Positions 17,100 through 26,498 of a DNA stretch of 64,000 nucleotides are shown here, in pieces. The position numbers and the translations under genes were made by a program. Origin of the DNA: Lachnospiraceae bacterium (GTDB lineage Bacteria > Bacillota > Clostridia > Lachnospirales > Lachnospiraceae); contig WSLY01000004.1 of NCBI GenBank assembly GCA_013316825.1, positions 54,969-118,968 on the forward strand, read 5' to 3'. Under the pieces are notes generated by a model. That model saw only the letters and a program-made list of their open reading frames with translations. It was not told the DNA's origin and did not search any database. How positions within the stretch are numbered: position 1 is the stretch's first letter; each line of letters starts with the position of its first letter.

Positions 17100-19328
17100 T
17101 TATAAGAGCGGGTTTTCTGACCGTGCCCGCAGTCTTGCAAAGCGCCGGTCCGTCTCTGCCTGTATTTTTTCCGTGATTTCACGGTAAGTATCCTTGGTGA
17201 GATGCCGTGTTCTTCCCATCATGGAAAACCAGTCTGTGACGGGAATCTTTTTGCCGGCTTTTTCAGGGTCGTAATTTAACGACGTGATGCCGTTTTCGAT
17301 TTCGTAGAGCGGAAAATAGCAGCAGTCTACTGCCGCGGCAATCACACTTCGTTCCTTGTCCGGCGAATCGCTCCAGTTGAGGGGACAGGCAGAAAGCGCC
17401 TTGATGTAGGCGGTTCCAAAGTCTCTGGCATAGGCGGCGGCTTTGGCGGCTTTGCGGATAAAGTCCATAGGGTTGCTTTCCGCAGCACATGCGACATAGG
17501 GAATGTGTGTAGCCGCCATAATTTCCGGCGTGTCTTTGTGAAAAAAGGTTTTGCCGTACTGCGTGCTTCCCACATGGGAGGTGGAGCTCTTAGCGCCCAT
17601 CGGCGTAGAATAGGAAAGCTGATAGCCGGTGTTCATGTAACCGCCGTTGTCATATTCAAAGAGAATCAGCCTGTGATTGCGAAGCGCTGTTCCCAGAGCG
17701 GAACCCATGCCGATATCCATACCGCCGTCACCGCTTACCATAATGAAGGTAATTTCGCCCGCAGGGTATTCTCCCCGCTTCTGCCGCTGTTTGAATACTT
17801 CTGCAAGTCCGCTTAAAGTAGCGGCGCCGTTTTGGAAGAGGTTGTGCAGGTAGGGAATTTTGAAGGAGGTCTTGGGGTAAGCAGTAGTGACTACCATGCC
17901 GCAGCCGGTTTGAAATAAAAGCACGACATTTCCTTCGATGCCCTTTAACAGCAGATTCAGGTTGACGGGAATGCCGCAGCCCGGACAGGCGCCATGTCCG
18001 GGCGCCAGACGTTTTGGCATAGCGGTCGAATCCCGTAAAAGCCCGCCTTTTACAATCATTTTTCCGGCGGCGGCATCGTAGGAGCAGGTTGTGATATGCT
18101 TTGTGGTATCCGTCTCTGACAGGGGCTTAAAATAGGCGGGCTGTTCCTTTGCGCCGCTGCCTTTTGTCACGCCGTGGTAAGCAAAGGCAGCGGCGTTGCC
18201 GCAAAGCCCCTCGCGAAAGAGGCTGAGGGCATCTTCCACAAAAAAATCCTGTCCGCCCAGCCCATAGACTCTGGAAATTACCTTTGCGGGAAGCGCGGCG
18301 CGCTGCAGGGCGGCGCGAAGCTCCAGCGAGAGGTTGCCTCCCTCTGCGCCGTAGCTGTCCTGCCGGTCTGCTGCAACGATAATCGCAGCATTTTGGCAGA
18401 ACTGTACGATTTCTTCGTGAGGGAAAGGGCGAAGCGAAAGCAGCGTAACCACACCGGCACGGATACCTTCTTTTCGCAGAATATCCGCAGCTTCCATTGC
18501 CGTATGGTAAGCGGAGCCTAATATAACAAGAAGAATATCCGCATCTGCATACAGATAGCCTTTTAAAAAGGAATATGCTCTGCCGGAGAGTTCGGCGTAC
18601 TCTGCAAATAAAGCGGGCAGCAGCTCTTTTGCCTGTTTCATGGCAAGATGGAGCTGGTAGCGGTTGTTTAGGACATCCGGTTCATTCATATAAGAGCCTA
18701 CGGTAATGGGATGCGCCAAATCCAACACGTCTGCGGCGGCTTTTTTTTCTCCGATATAATCCTTGACAGCGATGTCATTTTCAAAAACCATGCATTTTCG
18801 TTTCTGATGACTGGTATAAAAGCCGTCAAAAGCGATTGCCACGGGAAGACTGACTGCCTCTGCCAGTTTCAAGGCAAGCAGATTCATATCATACACAGTC
18901 TGCGGTTCATCCGCAAAGAGGATAATCCAGCCGGTATTGAGCATATACATAATGTCGCTGTGGTCGCCTTTGATGCACAGAGGACCGGAGACGGTACGAC
19001 ATGCCACGTTCATTACCATGGGAAAGCGGGTGCCGGACTGCACCGGAAATTGTTCTAAGGCGTATAAAAGCCCGTTGGCACTGGTTGCATTAAAAACCCT
19101 GCCGCCGCCTGTGGAAGCGCCATAGCAGATGCCGGCAGCGCTGTGTTCTCCTTCTGCCGCAATCAGCTTGATGTCGTGCTGACCCTGCGCACCCATCAAA
19201 TCCAAATTTTCTGCTATCTGCGTGGAGGGCGTGATGGGATAGTAGCCCATCACATGATAATTGATTTGCTTGGCGGCATATGCAGCCAGCTCATTTCCGC
19301 TTTCGTAGAGCACTTTTTGTTTTTCCAT
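17100..19328 (-). CDS. 2-oxoacid:ferredoxin oxidoreductase, fused alpha-beta subunits
   Basis: A 742-residue fusion. The N-terminal part is the alpha (pyrimidine-binding) subunit, with YPITPSTQIAE near residue 30. The C-terminal part, from about 440, is the thiamine-diphosphate subunit, with GHGACPGCGIPVN and the cofactor motif GDGGMDIGMG followed by YDNGGYMNTG. Together with the gamma-delta protein it oxidises a 2-oxoacid to an acyl-CoA and reduced ferredoxin. The substrate (pyruvate, 2-oxoisovalerate or another) cannot be fixed. The start is one of two adjacent ATG codons; I took the second, which gives AAGGAG better spacing. Confidence 0.88.
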   Translation of the reverse strand: MEKQKVLYESGNELAAYAAKQINYHVMGYYPITPSTQIAENLDLMGAQGQHDIKLIAAEGEHSAAGICYGASTGGGRVFNATSANGLLYALEQFPVQSGTRFPMVMNVACRTVSGPLCIKGDHSDIMYMLNTGWIILFADEPQTVYDMNLLALKLAEAVSLPVAIAFDGFYTSHQKRKCMVFENDIAVKDYIGEKKAAADVLDLAHPITVGSYMNEPDVLNNRYQLHLAMKQAKELLPALFAEYAELSGRAYSFLKGYLYADADILLVILGSAYHTAMEAADILRKEGIRAGVVTLLSLRPFPHEEIVQFCQNAAIIVAADRQDSYGAEGGNLSLELRAALQRAALPAKVISRVYGLGGQDFFVEDALSLFREGLCGNAAAFAYHGVTKGSGAKEQPAYFKPLSETDTTKHITTCSYDAAAGKMIVKGGLLRDSTAMPKRLAPGHGACPGCGIPVNLNLLLKGIEGNVVLLFQTGCGMVVTTAYPKTSFKIPYLHNLFQNGAATLSGLAEVFKQRQKRGEYPAGEITFIMVSGDGGMDIGMGSALGTALRNHRLILFEYDNGGYMNTGYQLSYSTPMGAKSSTSHVGSTQYGKTFFHKDTPEIMAATHIPYVACAAESNPMDFIRKAAKAAAYARDFGTAYIKALSACPLNWSDSPDKERSVIAAAVDCCYFPLYEIENGITSLNYDPEKAGKKIPVTDWFSMMGRTRHLTKDTYREITEKIQAETDRRFARLRARSENPLL

Positions 19329-19356
19329 CATAAACTCCTTACATTTCCATGGATAT

Positions 19357-20445
19357 TTAGGTAATACCGCCGTCCACACGTTTTTCGTCCAAATAAGAAT
19401 CGCTGGTTATCCAGCCGTTAGGACCTGTTTTTTCGTAGCGGATGGAGTCCGGCAGCAGGTCCTTGTTGGGAACAAACCAGGGCTTGTCCGGATAATCTTT
19501 TTCCAAAGCCTTTACAAGGGCGCCTGTGGGACAGACTGCCACGCAGCGCAGGCAGCCTTTACAGTGAAAATAATCCAGTCCGCCGTTTATCATGGCGGGC
19601 TTTCCGTCAATATTGCCTTCGCGAAATTGAAATACCATATCTGGACAAGTGGAGTCACAGAGACCGCAGTTAATGCATTTTTCTTGCAAAAACAGTGGGA
19701 TGTAGCCTTCTCTGGAGGGGGATAAATCGTTGGAAACCGTACTGCCAAAGCGGTGATTGATGCCGCCTTGGGGCGCGTTATCCCATCCCCACGTAAAGCG
19801 ATCTTTGTGGAGAGCAGGAGTGCCCTGAGCGGAAGCTGCAGAAATAACAGCCCTGGAGAGCAGGTCATGGCCTTTCTGCACGCCCTCCAGATTGGAAGCG
19901 ATAAGGTCAGGATATTTTTTCCCTATGGTGTCCCTGCACAGGCTTTTTACACAGTCGAGGGGAACAAATTCTGATGCCTTTGCAATGGCGCCAAGCAGCA
20001 CCATATTGATGCGGGAGTGGGATTCCATGGCAATTTTTAAGGCATCTATGCAGTAGAGAGTACCTTTTGCAAAGCCGTATTTTTGCATTGCTTCATCAGG
20101 AGAAAGTGGGGTGTTCAGAATGATTTTGGTATCCGGTTTCACGCCGTCTAAGACGGGCAGCCTGCCCATAAGCCCTTCGTGAAAGATACATAAAATATGG
20201 GGAGAGACGACGGGACTGTTGACGCGTATCGGCATGTCTTCCCTGCACCACCGCACAAATGCCTTGACTGGTGAGCCGCGCTTTTCAGAACCGTAACTGG
20301 AAAAGCTGGATGCATTTAAGGAGAGGTACAGTGCGCCAAGTTCGCCCAACATTTTGCCGCATAGGTTGGCGCCCATGCCGCCGATGCTTTCAAGTCGTAT
20401 CTCAAAATATCCGTTCTCGTTGGTAACCGGCAGAGTGTTTTGCAT
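19357..20445 (-). CDS. 2-oxoacid:ferredoxin oxidoreductase, fused gamma-delta subunits
   Basis: A 362-residue fusion. Residues about 1-190 are the gamma subunit (RLESIGGMGANLCGKML, SSYGSEKRGSPVKAFVR). The rest is a two-[4Fe-4S] ferredoxin-like delta part with CINCGLCDSTCPD and CKGCLRCVAVCPTG. This is the electron-output half of the complex. The stop lies 28 bp before the alpha-beta start, so the two are co-transcribed, gamma-delta first. Two two-subunit fusions make a compact two-gene form of a normally four-subunit enzyme. Confidence 0.9.
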   Translation of the reverse strand: MQNTLPVTNENGYFEIRLESIGGMGANLCGKMLGELGALYLSLNASSFSSYGSEKRGSPVKAFVRWCREDMPIRVNSPVVSPHILCIFHEGLMGRLPVLDGVKPDTKIILNTPLSPDEAMQKYGFAKGTLYCIDALKIAMESHSRINMVLLGAIAKASEFVPLDCVKSLCRDTIGKKYPDLIASNLEGVQKGHDLLSRAVISAASAQGTPALHKDRFTWGWDNAPQGGINHRFGSTVSNDLSPSREGYIPLFLQEKCINCGLCDSTCPDMVFQFREGNIDGKPAMINGGLDYFHCKGCLRCVAVCPTGALVKALEKDYPDKPWFVPNKDLLPDSIRYEKTGPNGWITSDSYLDEKRVDGGIT

Positions 20446-20566
20446 AAGTGCCTCCTGTGAGTTTGTCTATAAAATACATTTCATTATCCGTGCGCCGTAT
20501 AACACAGTTATCCATAGTATGCCATTTTTCCTGTGGCTTATGCGAAGAGAAGAAAAATACATTTGA

Positions 20567-20595
20567 TTGCAGGGGCGATTCCAAAATGCTATAAT
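20567..20595 (+). promoter_or_regulatory. Sigma-A promoter for the HAD phosphatase
   Basis: TTGCAG (20567-20572) and TATAAT (20590-20595) are 17 bp apart, about 30 bp upstream of the gene at 20626. Confidence 0.65.
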
Positions 20596-20625
20596 AAGTG
20601 AAAAAGTCAGGCAGGGTAAGGCATA

Positions 20626-21288
20626 ATGAAGAAAATCGTAATTTTTGATTTGGACGGAACTTTAATCGATACGGAAAAATATTTTAAAATTTTCTGGCGG
20701 CAGGCAGCGGCGGCTTTTGGCTTTGAGATGAGCGAGGAGCAGGCTTTGCGGCTTAGAAGCCTAGGACGTCCCTATGCGCCGGCGCTGCTAAGGGAATGGT
20801 TTGGAGACACATTTGATTATGTGGCTGTCCGCGAGCACCGCAGAAAAATAATGAAGGCGCATTTAGATAAGGTGGGAATAGAATTGAAGCCCTATGCAGA
20901 ACAGGCGCTTTTGTGGCTGTCAGAGAACGGATACAGGGCGGCGGTTGCGACTGCAACGTCGGCAGAACGTGCCGCTAAGCAGCTTCGGCAGCTTGGAATC
21001 GCAGCGTATTTTGACGAGATTGTAAGCGCCGCCTCTTTGGAAAAAGGAAAGCCTGCGCCGGACGTGTATTTGTATGCCTGTGAAAGATTGGGAAAAAGTC
21101 CCGAGGACTGTTTTGCCGTGGAGGATTCTCCAAACGGCGTTCTTTCCGCATATGCCGCAGGGCTTAAGGTGATTATGGTGCCGGACCAGACGGAGCCGGA
21201 TGAGGAGCTGGCGGCAAAGCTGTACGCCTGTATCCCGTCGCTTTTAGAGCTGCCGTCGGTTCTGGAAGGATTGCAAAAAGAGAGCTGA
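20626..21288 (+). CDS. HAD family hydrolase, beta-phosphoglucomutase-like
   Basis: A 220-residue haloacid-dehalogenase-type phosphatase or phosphomutase. Motif I is FDLDGTLIDT (nucleophile Asp9, acid/base Asp11), motif II lies in AVATATSAE, motif III is the Lys in GKPAPDVYLYA, and motif IV is VEDSPNGVLSAYAAG. The cap-domain layout is that of subfamily IA. Specificity is not readable; sugar phosphates are typical. It starts after AGGGTAAGG and has its own promoter. Confidence 0.9.
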   Translation: MKKIVIFDLDGTLIDTEKYFKIFWRQAAAAFGFEMSEEQALRLRSLGRPYAPALLREWFGDTFDYVAVREHRRKIMKAHLDKVGIELKPYAEQALLWLSENGYRAAVATATSAERAAKQLRQLGIAAYFDEIVSAASLEKGKPAPDVYLYACERLGKSPEDCFAVEDSPNGVLSAYAAGLKVIMVPDQTEPDEELAAKLYACIPSLLELPSVLEGLQKES

Positions 21289-21323
21289 AGAAATTCGGCA
21301 ACTTTGAAATATTTGAAAAATTC

Positions 21324-21353
21324 TTGACAACAGCCCGCTCTATGTCCTACAAT
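21324..21353 (+). promoter_or_regulatory. Sigma-A promoter for the proS T-box transcript
   Basis: TTGACA (21324-21329) and TACAAT (21348-21353) with 18 bp spacing precede the T-box leader. Confidence 0.8.
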
Positions 21354-21359
21354 CACTAC

Positions 21360-21618
21360 TATAATACGTGTTTATGCATATATGTGATTGTGGCAGCGAC
21401 GAGGGTTAGTAAAACGACGGAATATCACAGAGAGGGAGCGGTTGGTGAAAGCTCCTGTAGGAAGCGTTTGAACCTGCCTCTGAGCCCTGTATGAAAGTAC
21501 AGCGCAAGCCGGCGTTATTGGCAAAAGAGAGAATGTAAGGCGCGGCGTGCGTCTGCATTAAACAGGGTGGTACCGCCGGTTTTCCGGTCCCTTTTGGGAC
21601 GGAAGCCGGCGTTTTTTT
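21360..21618 (+). ncRNA. T-box leader (proline specifier)
   Basis: A tRNA-sensing leader upstream of proS. Stem I features include AGAGAGGGAGCGGTTGGTG and the specifier region GAACCTGCCTCTGAGC, in which CCT (21473-21475) sits where the specifier codon belongs and encodes proline. The conserved T-box sequence AGGGTGGTACCGCC is at 21564-21577, and a strong terminator stem (GCCGG.. with ..CCGGC) followed by seven T lies at 21575-21618. Uncharged tRNA-Pro should favour the antiterminator and allow proS expression. The exact 5' end is inferred from the promoter. Confidence 0.95.
21575..21618 (+). terminator. T-box regulated terminator
   Basis: The stem GCCGGTTTTCCGGTCCC pairs with GGGACGGAAGCCGGC, followed by a run of T. 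It competes with the antiterminator that includes the T-box sequence. Confidence 0.93.
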
Positions 21619-21671
21619 GTTTATGACAGAAGGCGGCATATGCCACAATACACAAAGAAAGGAAGAAAGGT

Positions 21672-23126
21672 ATGGCAGAGAAAAAAATGGTAGAGGCAAT
21701 TACCTCCATGGATGAGGATTTTGCCCAGTGGTACACGGACATCGTGAAAAAAGCGGAATTAATCGATTACACCAGCGTTAAGGGCTGCATGGTGATTAAG
21801 CCGGCGGGGTACGCCATCTGGGAGCTTTTGCAGAGGCAGCTCGACGACAGGTTTAAGGAGGCGGGTGTGCAGAATGTATACCTTCCCATGTTTATTCCGG
21901 AAAGTCTTTTGCAGAAGGAGAAGGACCATGTAGAAGGATTTGCGCCGGAAGTGGCGTGGGTGACTCACGGCGGTCTGCAGCCTCTTCAGGAGCGGATGTG
22001 CGTGAGACCTACCTCTGAAACGCTCTTCTGTGACTTTTATAAAAATGATATACAGTCTTACCGCGATTTGCCCAAGGTATACAACCAGTGGTGTTCGGTG
22101 GTTCGCTGGGAAAAGGAAACCAGACCTTTCCTGCGTTCCAGAGAATTTTTATGGCAGGAGGGACATACCGCCCATGCAACTGCCGAAGAAGCGGAGGAGA
22201 GAACCGTACAGATGCTGAACGTGTATGCACAGTTCTGTGAAGAAGTGCTGGCGATTCCCGTTATCAAGGGACAGAAAACGGAAAAGGAAAAATTTGCGGG
22301 AGCGGAGCATACCTATACCATCGAATCCCTGATGCATGACGGCAAGGCGCTCCAGTCGGGCACCAGCCATAACTTTGGAGACGGATTCGCGAAGGCATTC
22401 GGTATCCAGTTTACCGACAGGGATAATACCTTAAAGCATGTTTATCAGACTTCGTGGGGGATGTCCACCCGTATTATCGGCGCTATCATTATGGTACACG
22501 GAGATAATTCGGGACTGGTACTGCCTCCCAAGGTAGCGCAGGTGCAGGTGGCGATTATTCCGATTCAGCAGAAAAAGGAAGGCGTTCTGGAGAAGGCATA
22601 TGAGCTGCAGGAGAGATTAAAGGGCAGTTTCCGCGTTAAGGTGGACGATACGGACAAGAGTCCGGGATTTAAGTTTGCAGAGGCAGAGATGAGAGGCTTC
22701 CCCCTTCGACTGGAAATCGGACCGAAGGATATAGAGGCAGGCAAATGCGTGCTGTGCAGGCGCGATAACGGTGAAAAGACGGAAGTCGCACTGGATGAGG
22801 TGGAGGAAGCGGTTGCGAGGCTCCTTGATACCATCCATCACGATATGTTAGAGAAGGCAAGAAAGCACAGAGACGCTCATACTTTTGTGGCGCGCAATAT
22901 GGAAGAGTTTGAAGGACTCTTTGCAGCGGCAGCACAGGGCGATTGGCAGAAGGCAGGCTTTGTCAAGGCGATGTGGTGCGGCGAACAGGCATGTGAAGAA
23001 AAGATAAAGGAAAAGCTCAGTGTTACAAGCCGTTGTATTCCTTTCGAGCAGGAGCAGCTTGCAGAGACTTGTGTGTGCTGCGGCAAACCTGCGAAAAAGA
23101 TGGTTTACTGGGGCAGGGCGTACTAA
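21672..23126 (+). CDS. proS: Prolyl-tRNA synthetase (short, eukaryote/archaeal-like type)
   Basis: Charges tRNA-Pro. The 484-residue length and lack of the bacterial editing insertion fit the short ProS type. Class II motifs are clear: motif 2 [20 protein letters not shown], and motif 3 near the C-terminal half of the catalytic domain ([21 protein letters not shown]). Also present is the C-terminal domain ending [18 protein letters not shown], with cysteines that may bind zinc. The T-box leader with a proline specifier supports the call independently. Confidence 0.97.
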   Translation: MAEKKMVEAITSMDEDFAQWYTDIVKKAELIDYTSVKGCMVIKPAGYAIWELLQRQLDDRFKEAGVQNVYLPMFIPESLLQKEKDHVEGFAPEVAWVTHGGLQPLQERMCVRPTSETLFCDFYKNDIQSYRDLPKVYNQWCSVVRWEKETRPFLRSREFLWQEGHTAHATAEEAEERTVQMLNVYAQFCEEVLAIPVIKGQKTEKEKFAGAEHTYTIESLMHDGKALQSGTSHNFGDGFAKAFGIQFTDRDNTLKHVYQTSWGMSTRIIGAIIMVHGDNSGLVLPPKVAQVQVAIIPIQQKKEGVLEKAYELQERLKGSFRVKVDDTDKSPGFKFAEAEMRGFPLRLEIGPKDIEAGKCVLCRRDNGEKTEVALDEVEEAVARLLDTIHHDMLEKARKHRDAHTFVARNMEEFEGLFAAAAQGDWQKAGFVKAMWCGEQACEEKIKEKLSVTSRCIPFEQEQLAETCVCCGKPAKKMVYWGRAY

Positions 23127-23147
23127 AAAAGGCTAGAGGGCGGCAGT

Positions 23148-23969
23148 ATGATTTACAGAGAAATACCAATACAAATGAAAAATTCATCTCATGCAAGTCT
23201 GGTGCTGTATCTGCAGGATTATTCCGCGGATATGCTGGTACAGAACCGCCCTATGGTGATACTCTGTCCGGGAGGCGGGTACAACCATATTTCCGTGCGG
23301 GAGTCAGAGAGTGAAGCGCTGCAGTTTCTTGCCATGGGCTGCCATGCGGCGGTGCTTCGTTATACTGTGTGTGAGGAATACCCTGTACAGCTTACGGAGC
23401 TTGCCTATGCCGTAAAATATATTAGAGAGCACGCGGAGGAATGGCATATAGACCATAAAAGAGTGGTGGCGCAGGGCAGCTCAGCGGGCGGGCATCTGGC
23501 GGCATCTCTGGGCGTATGCTGGCAGGAGCGTTGGCTTTTGGAGGCAGCGGGAGCGGCATCCGCGGAGGAAATAAGGCCCAATGGGCTGCTTCTTTGCTAT
23601 CCGGTTATCACTTCCGGTGAATTTGCACATAGGGGTTCTTTTGCCATTTTGACGGGCGGCGATGAAAAGCTTTTGGAGGCGCTTTCCCTTGAAAAAAGAG
23701 TAAATCACGATACCCCTCCTGCCTTTATCTGGCATACATTTACGGACGCTACGGTTCCTGTGGAAAATTCCCTTCTATTTGTGAGCGCCCTGCGCCGCCA
23801 CAACATTCCTGCGGAATTTCACCTGTATCCGAAAGGACAGCATGGACTGGCGCTGGCAAGTCCTCTAACCGCAGGCAGGGATGGCAGCCATATGCAGAAG
23901 GAATGCGAGTCATGGATTTGGCTGGCACGGACGTGGCTGGAAAACCTGCAGGCATCACAGTTAAAATAG
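23148..23969 (+). CDS. Alpha/beta hydrolase, carbohydrate-esterase-like (copy 1)
   Basis: A 273-residue alpha/beta hydrolase of the acetyl-xylan/feruloyl-esterase-like group. It has the oxyanion-hole motif CPGGGY, the nucleophile elbow GSSAGGHLA, an acid residue in TFTDATVPVENS, and a catalytic His in GQHGLALA. There is no signal peptide, so it should act inside the cell on imported esterified oligosaccharides. A paralogue lies at 35578-36396 (same motifs and same domain order). It lies 21 bp after proS but its content fits the glycan locus that starts downstream. Confidence 0.85.
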   Translation: MIYREIPIQMKNSSHASLVLYLQDYSADMLVQNRPMVILCPGGGYNHISVRESESEALQFLAMGCHAAVLRYTVCEEYPVQLTELAYAVKYIREHAEEWHIDHKRVVAQGSSAGGHLAASLGVCWQERWLLEAAGAASAEEIRPNGLLLCYPVITSGEFAHRGSFAILTGGDEKLLEALSLEKRVNHDTPPAFIWHTFTDATVPVENSLLFVSALRRHNIPAEFHLYPKGQHGLALASPLTAGRDGSHMQKECESWIWLARTWLENLQASQLK

Positions 23970-24091
23970 TCCGGTAATTCAGATAGAAAAGAAGCGGTAT
24001 ATTTGGTCTGTACTTGTACCGGTGCAGGCGGTATAATCAAAAACAGGAATAGGAGCAGCAAACAAAATCTTAATAAAGTGGAGGACAGAGC

Positions 24092-26431
24092 ATGATATTC
24101 GGTAACGGATGCTGGCTGCAGAAGGAAGGCTGCGGCTGTTTTACCCCGCAGGAGGTATATTTTGAAAAGGTAGAGGAGACAAGGGTGACCTTATGTCTGC
24201 CGACTACAAGGATTATGCACAGAGGTGCAACGCTTGGCGGCATCAATCTGACAATGGTGATTACGTCTCCGGCGCCGGAAGTGCTGCGTGTACGGACCTA
24301 TCATCATATGGGTGCGTTACAAAAGGGACCGGAGTTTGCGCTCTGCCAGACGGCGGAGCAGCCTCTTAACGTGACAAGCGATGAGGAAAGAATTGTAGTA
24401 ACGAGCGGCACGCTCTCTTTGGAAATCGGCAAAAAGAATTGGTATATGGCTTACAAGAGGAATGGTGAAGTCATTACCAAATCGGGGGCAAAGGATTTGG
24501 CATGTATGAAGACCGACTGGAAAGGCGATTACTACGACAAAGGCGATATTACGGAAACCTATATGCGCCAGCAGCTTTCCATGGGCGTGGGTGAGCTGAT
24601 TTACGGACTGGGCGAGCGCTTCACGGCGTTTATCAAGAATGGACAGAGCGTTTCCATATGGAATGAGGATGGCGGCACCAGCACATATCAGTCCTACAAG
24701 AATATTCCTTTTTATATCAGCAACAAGGGTTACGGCGTTTTTGTAAATCACCCTGAAAAGGTAGAATTTGAGGTTGCCACGGAGCAGGTGACGAAGACGG
24801 CGTTTTCCGTGGAGGGCGGCTGTCTGGACTACTATTTGTTTAACGGACCGACCATGAAGGAAGTGCTGACAAGATATACGGATTTGACGGGTAAGCCGTC
24901 TCTGCCCGCGCCCTGGACATTTGGTCTCTGGCTCTCCACCTCTTTTACGACCAATTATGACGAAGAAACGGTTATGAGCTTTGTGAACGGTATGCTGGAG
25001 AGAGATATTCCGCTGCGGACCTTCCATTTTGACTGCTTTTGGATGAAAGAATTCCACTGGACCGATTTTGAGTGGGATTCCCGCGTGTTCCCGGACCCGG
25101 AAGGTATGTTAAGGCGCATCAAAGAAAAAGGGTTGAATATTTGCGTGTGGATTAACCCTTATATCGGGCAGGAGAGTTGTCTGTTCAGGGAAGGAATGGA
25201 AAAGGGTTACTTTGTAAAGCGTATTAACGGCGACGTATGGCAGTGGGATATGTGGCAGCCGGGCATGGCGCTGGTGGATTTTACCAATAAAGACGCCTGT
25301 GCATGGTATCAGGAAAAGCTCGCGGGGCTGCTTTCCATGGGCGTGGACTGCTTTAAAACAGACTTTGGCGAGCGGATTCCTGTGGAGGGCATCTGCTACC
25401 ATGACGGTTCTGACCCGAAGAAGATGCATAATTACTACACCTATCTGTACAACAAGGTGGTATATGAGATATTGGAGAAGAAGCGCGGAAAAGGAGAGGC
25501 GGTGCTGTTTGCTCGTTCTGCGACCGCAGGCGGACAACAATTCCCCGTGCACTGGGGCGGTGACTGCTGGTCTGATTATGAATCTATGGAGGAGAGTCTG
25601 CGCGGCGGTCTGTCCTTGATGATGTCCGGCTTTGGCTATTGGGCGCATGATATCGGCGGATTTGAGAGTACCTCTACGCCGGATGTTTACAAGCGCTGGG
25701 TTGCCTTTGGACTTTTGTCCTCACACAGCCGTCTGCACGGCAGTACTTCTTACAGGGTGCCTTGGGCGTATGATGAGGAAGCGGTGGACGTGGTGCGTTT
25801 CTTTACAAAACTGAAGGCGAGGCTGATGCCGTATCTTTACAAAACTGCGGTCATCACAAGTAAAACCGGTATTCCCACTATGCGCAGCATGGTGCTGGAG
25901 TTTACGGAAGACAGAACCTGTCATTATACAGACCGCCAGTATATGCTGGGGGACAGCCTCCTGACAGCGCCCATCTTTAACGAAGAGGGCATGGCGGACT
26001 ACTATCTGCCTGCGGGACGCTGGACGGATTTCTTTACCGGCGAGGTGAAGACGGGCGGAAGCTGGATAAAGGAGAAGCATGGCTACTTGAGCGTGCCGCT
26101 TCTGGTAAAGGAAAATTCCATCGTGGCGCTGGGCGCCCGTGACGACAGACCGGATTATGATTACGGTGACGGCGTGGAGCTGCGCATCTATGAGCTGGAA
26201 GACGGCGTGCGGGTAAGCGACGTAGTGTTCGGCATGGATAATGCGGAGGAAGTAAAGATGTCCGCGGAACGTGCGGGTAACGTTATTACCGTCAACGTGA
26301 TGTCGGACAAGGCATACAGCGTGCGTCTGGTAAATAGAAAGGCGGTATCCGTTGCAGGCGGGGATATGACGCTGGAAGGAAACGACACGATTGTCAAATC
26401 TGATGCGGGGCATATTACCGTGACGTTATAA
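24092..26431 (+). CDS. yicI: Alpha-xylosidase, GH31 (YicI type)
   Basis: Releases alpha-linked xylose from xylo-oligosaccharides such as isoprimeverose or xyloglucan fragments. The 779 residues match the YicI length (about 770). The nucleophile is D424 in FKTDFGERIP and the acid/base is D491 in WGGDCWSDYESM. The surrounding blocks (GGLSLMMSGFGYWAHDIGGF, LLSSHSRLHGSTSYRVPW) are very close to those I recall for E. coli YicI. No signal peptide, so cytoplasmic. It starts after GTGGAGGAC. It is followed by the sensor kinase gene. Confidence 0.93.
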   Translation: MIFGNGCWLQKEGCGCFTPQEVYFEKVEETRVTLCLPTTRIMHRGATLGGINLTMVITSPAPEVLRVRTYHHMGALQKGPEFALCQTAEQPLNVTSDEERIVVTSGTLSLEIGKKNWYMAYKRNGEVITKSGAKDLACMKTDWKGDYYDKGDITETYMRQQLSMGVGELIYGLGERFTAFIKNGQSVSIWNEDGGTSTYQSYKNIPFYISNKGYGVFVNHPEKVEFEVATEQVTKTAFSVEGGCLDYYLFNGPTMKEVLTRYTDLTGKPSLPAPWTFGLWLSTSFTTNYDEETVMSFVNGMLERDIPLRTFHFDCFWMKEFHWTDFEWDSRVFPDPEGMLRRIKEKGLNICVWINPYIGQESCLFREGMEKGYFVKRINGDVWQWDMWQPGMALVDFTNKDACAWYQEKLAGLLSMGVDCFKTDFGERIPVEGICYHDGSDPKKMHNYYTYLYNKVVYEILEKKRGKGEAVLFARSATAGGQQFPVHWGGDCWSDYESMEESLRGGLSLMMSGFGYWAHDIGGFESTSTPDVYKRWVAFGLLSSHSRLHGSTSYRVPWAYDEEAVDVVRFFTKLKARLMPYLYKTAVITSKTGIPTMRSMVLEFTEDRTCHYTDRQYMLGDSLLTAPIFNEEGMADYYLPAGRWTDFFTGEVKTGGSWIKEKHGYLSVPLLVKENSIVALGARDDRPDYDYGDGVELRIYELEDGVRVSDVVFGMDNAEEVKMSAERAGNVITVNVMSDKAYSVRLVNRKAVSVAGGDMTLEGNDTIVKSDAGHITVTL

Positions 26432-26433
26432 AA

Positions 26434-26486
26434 TGTGAAGGAAGCTTGAGCGGCTGAAGATACCGCTTAAGAATTTCAAATTCACA
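26434..26486 (+). other. Intercistronic hairpin between yicI and the sensor kinase
   Basis: An outer stem TGTGAA/TTCACA and an inner stem CTTGAGCGG/CCGCTTAAG enclose a short loop. There is no T-run, so a processing or stability element is likelier than a terminator. Confidence 0.45.
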
Positions 26487-26498
26487 TGGGGTAGATGT

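Noticed and set aside
16861..17100. Considered as a small non-coding RNA gene with its own promoter
   Set aside because: No clear promoter was found, and the shared ends with 11638-11850 favour a repeat element.
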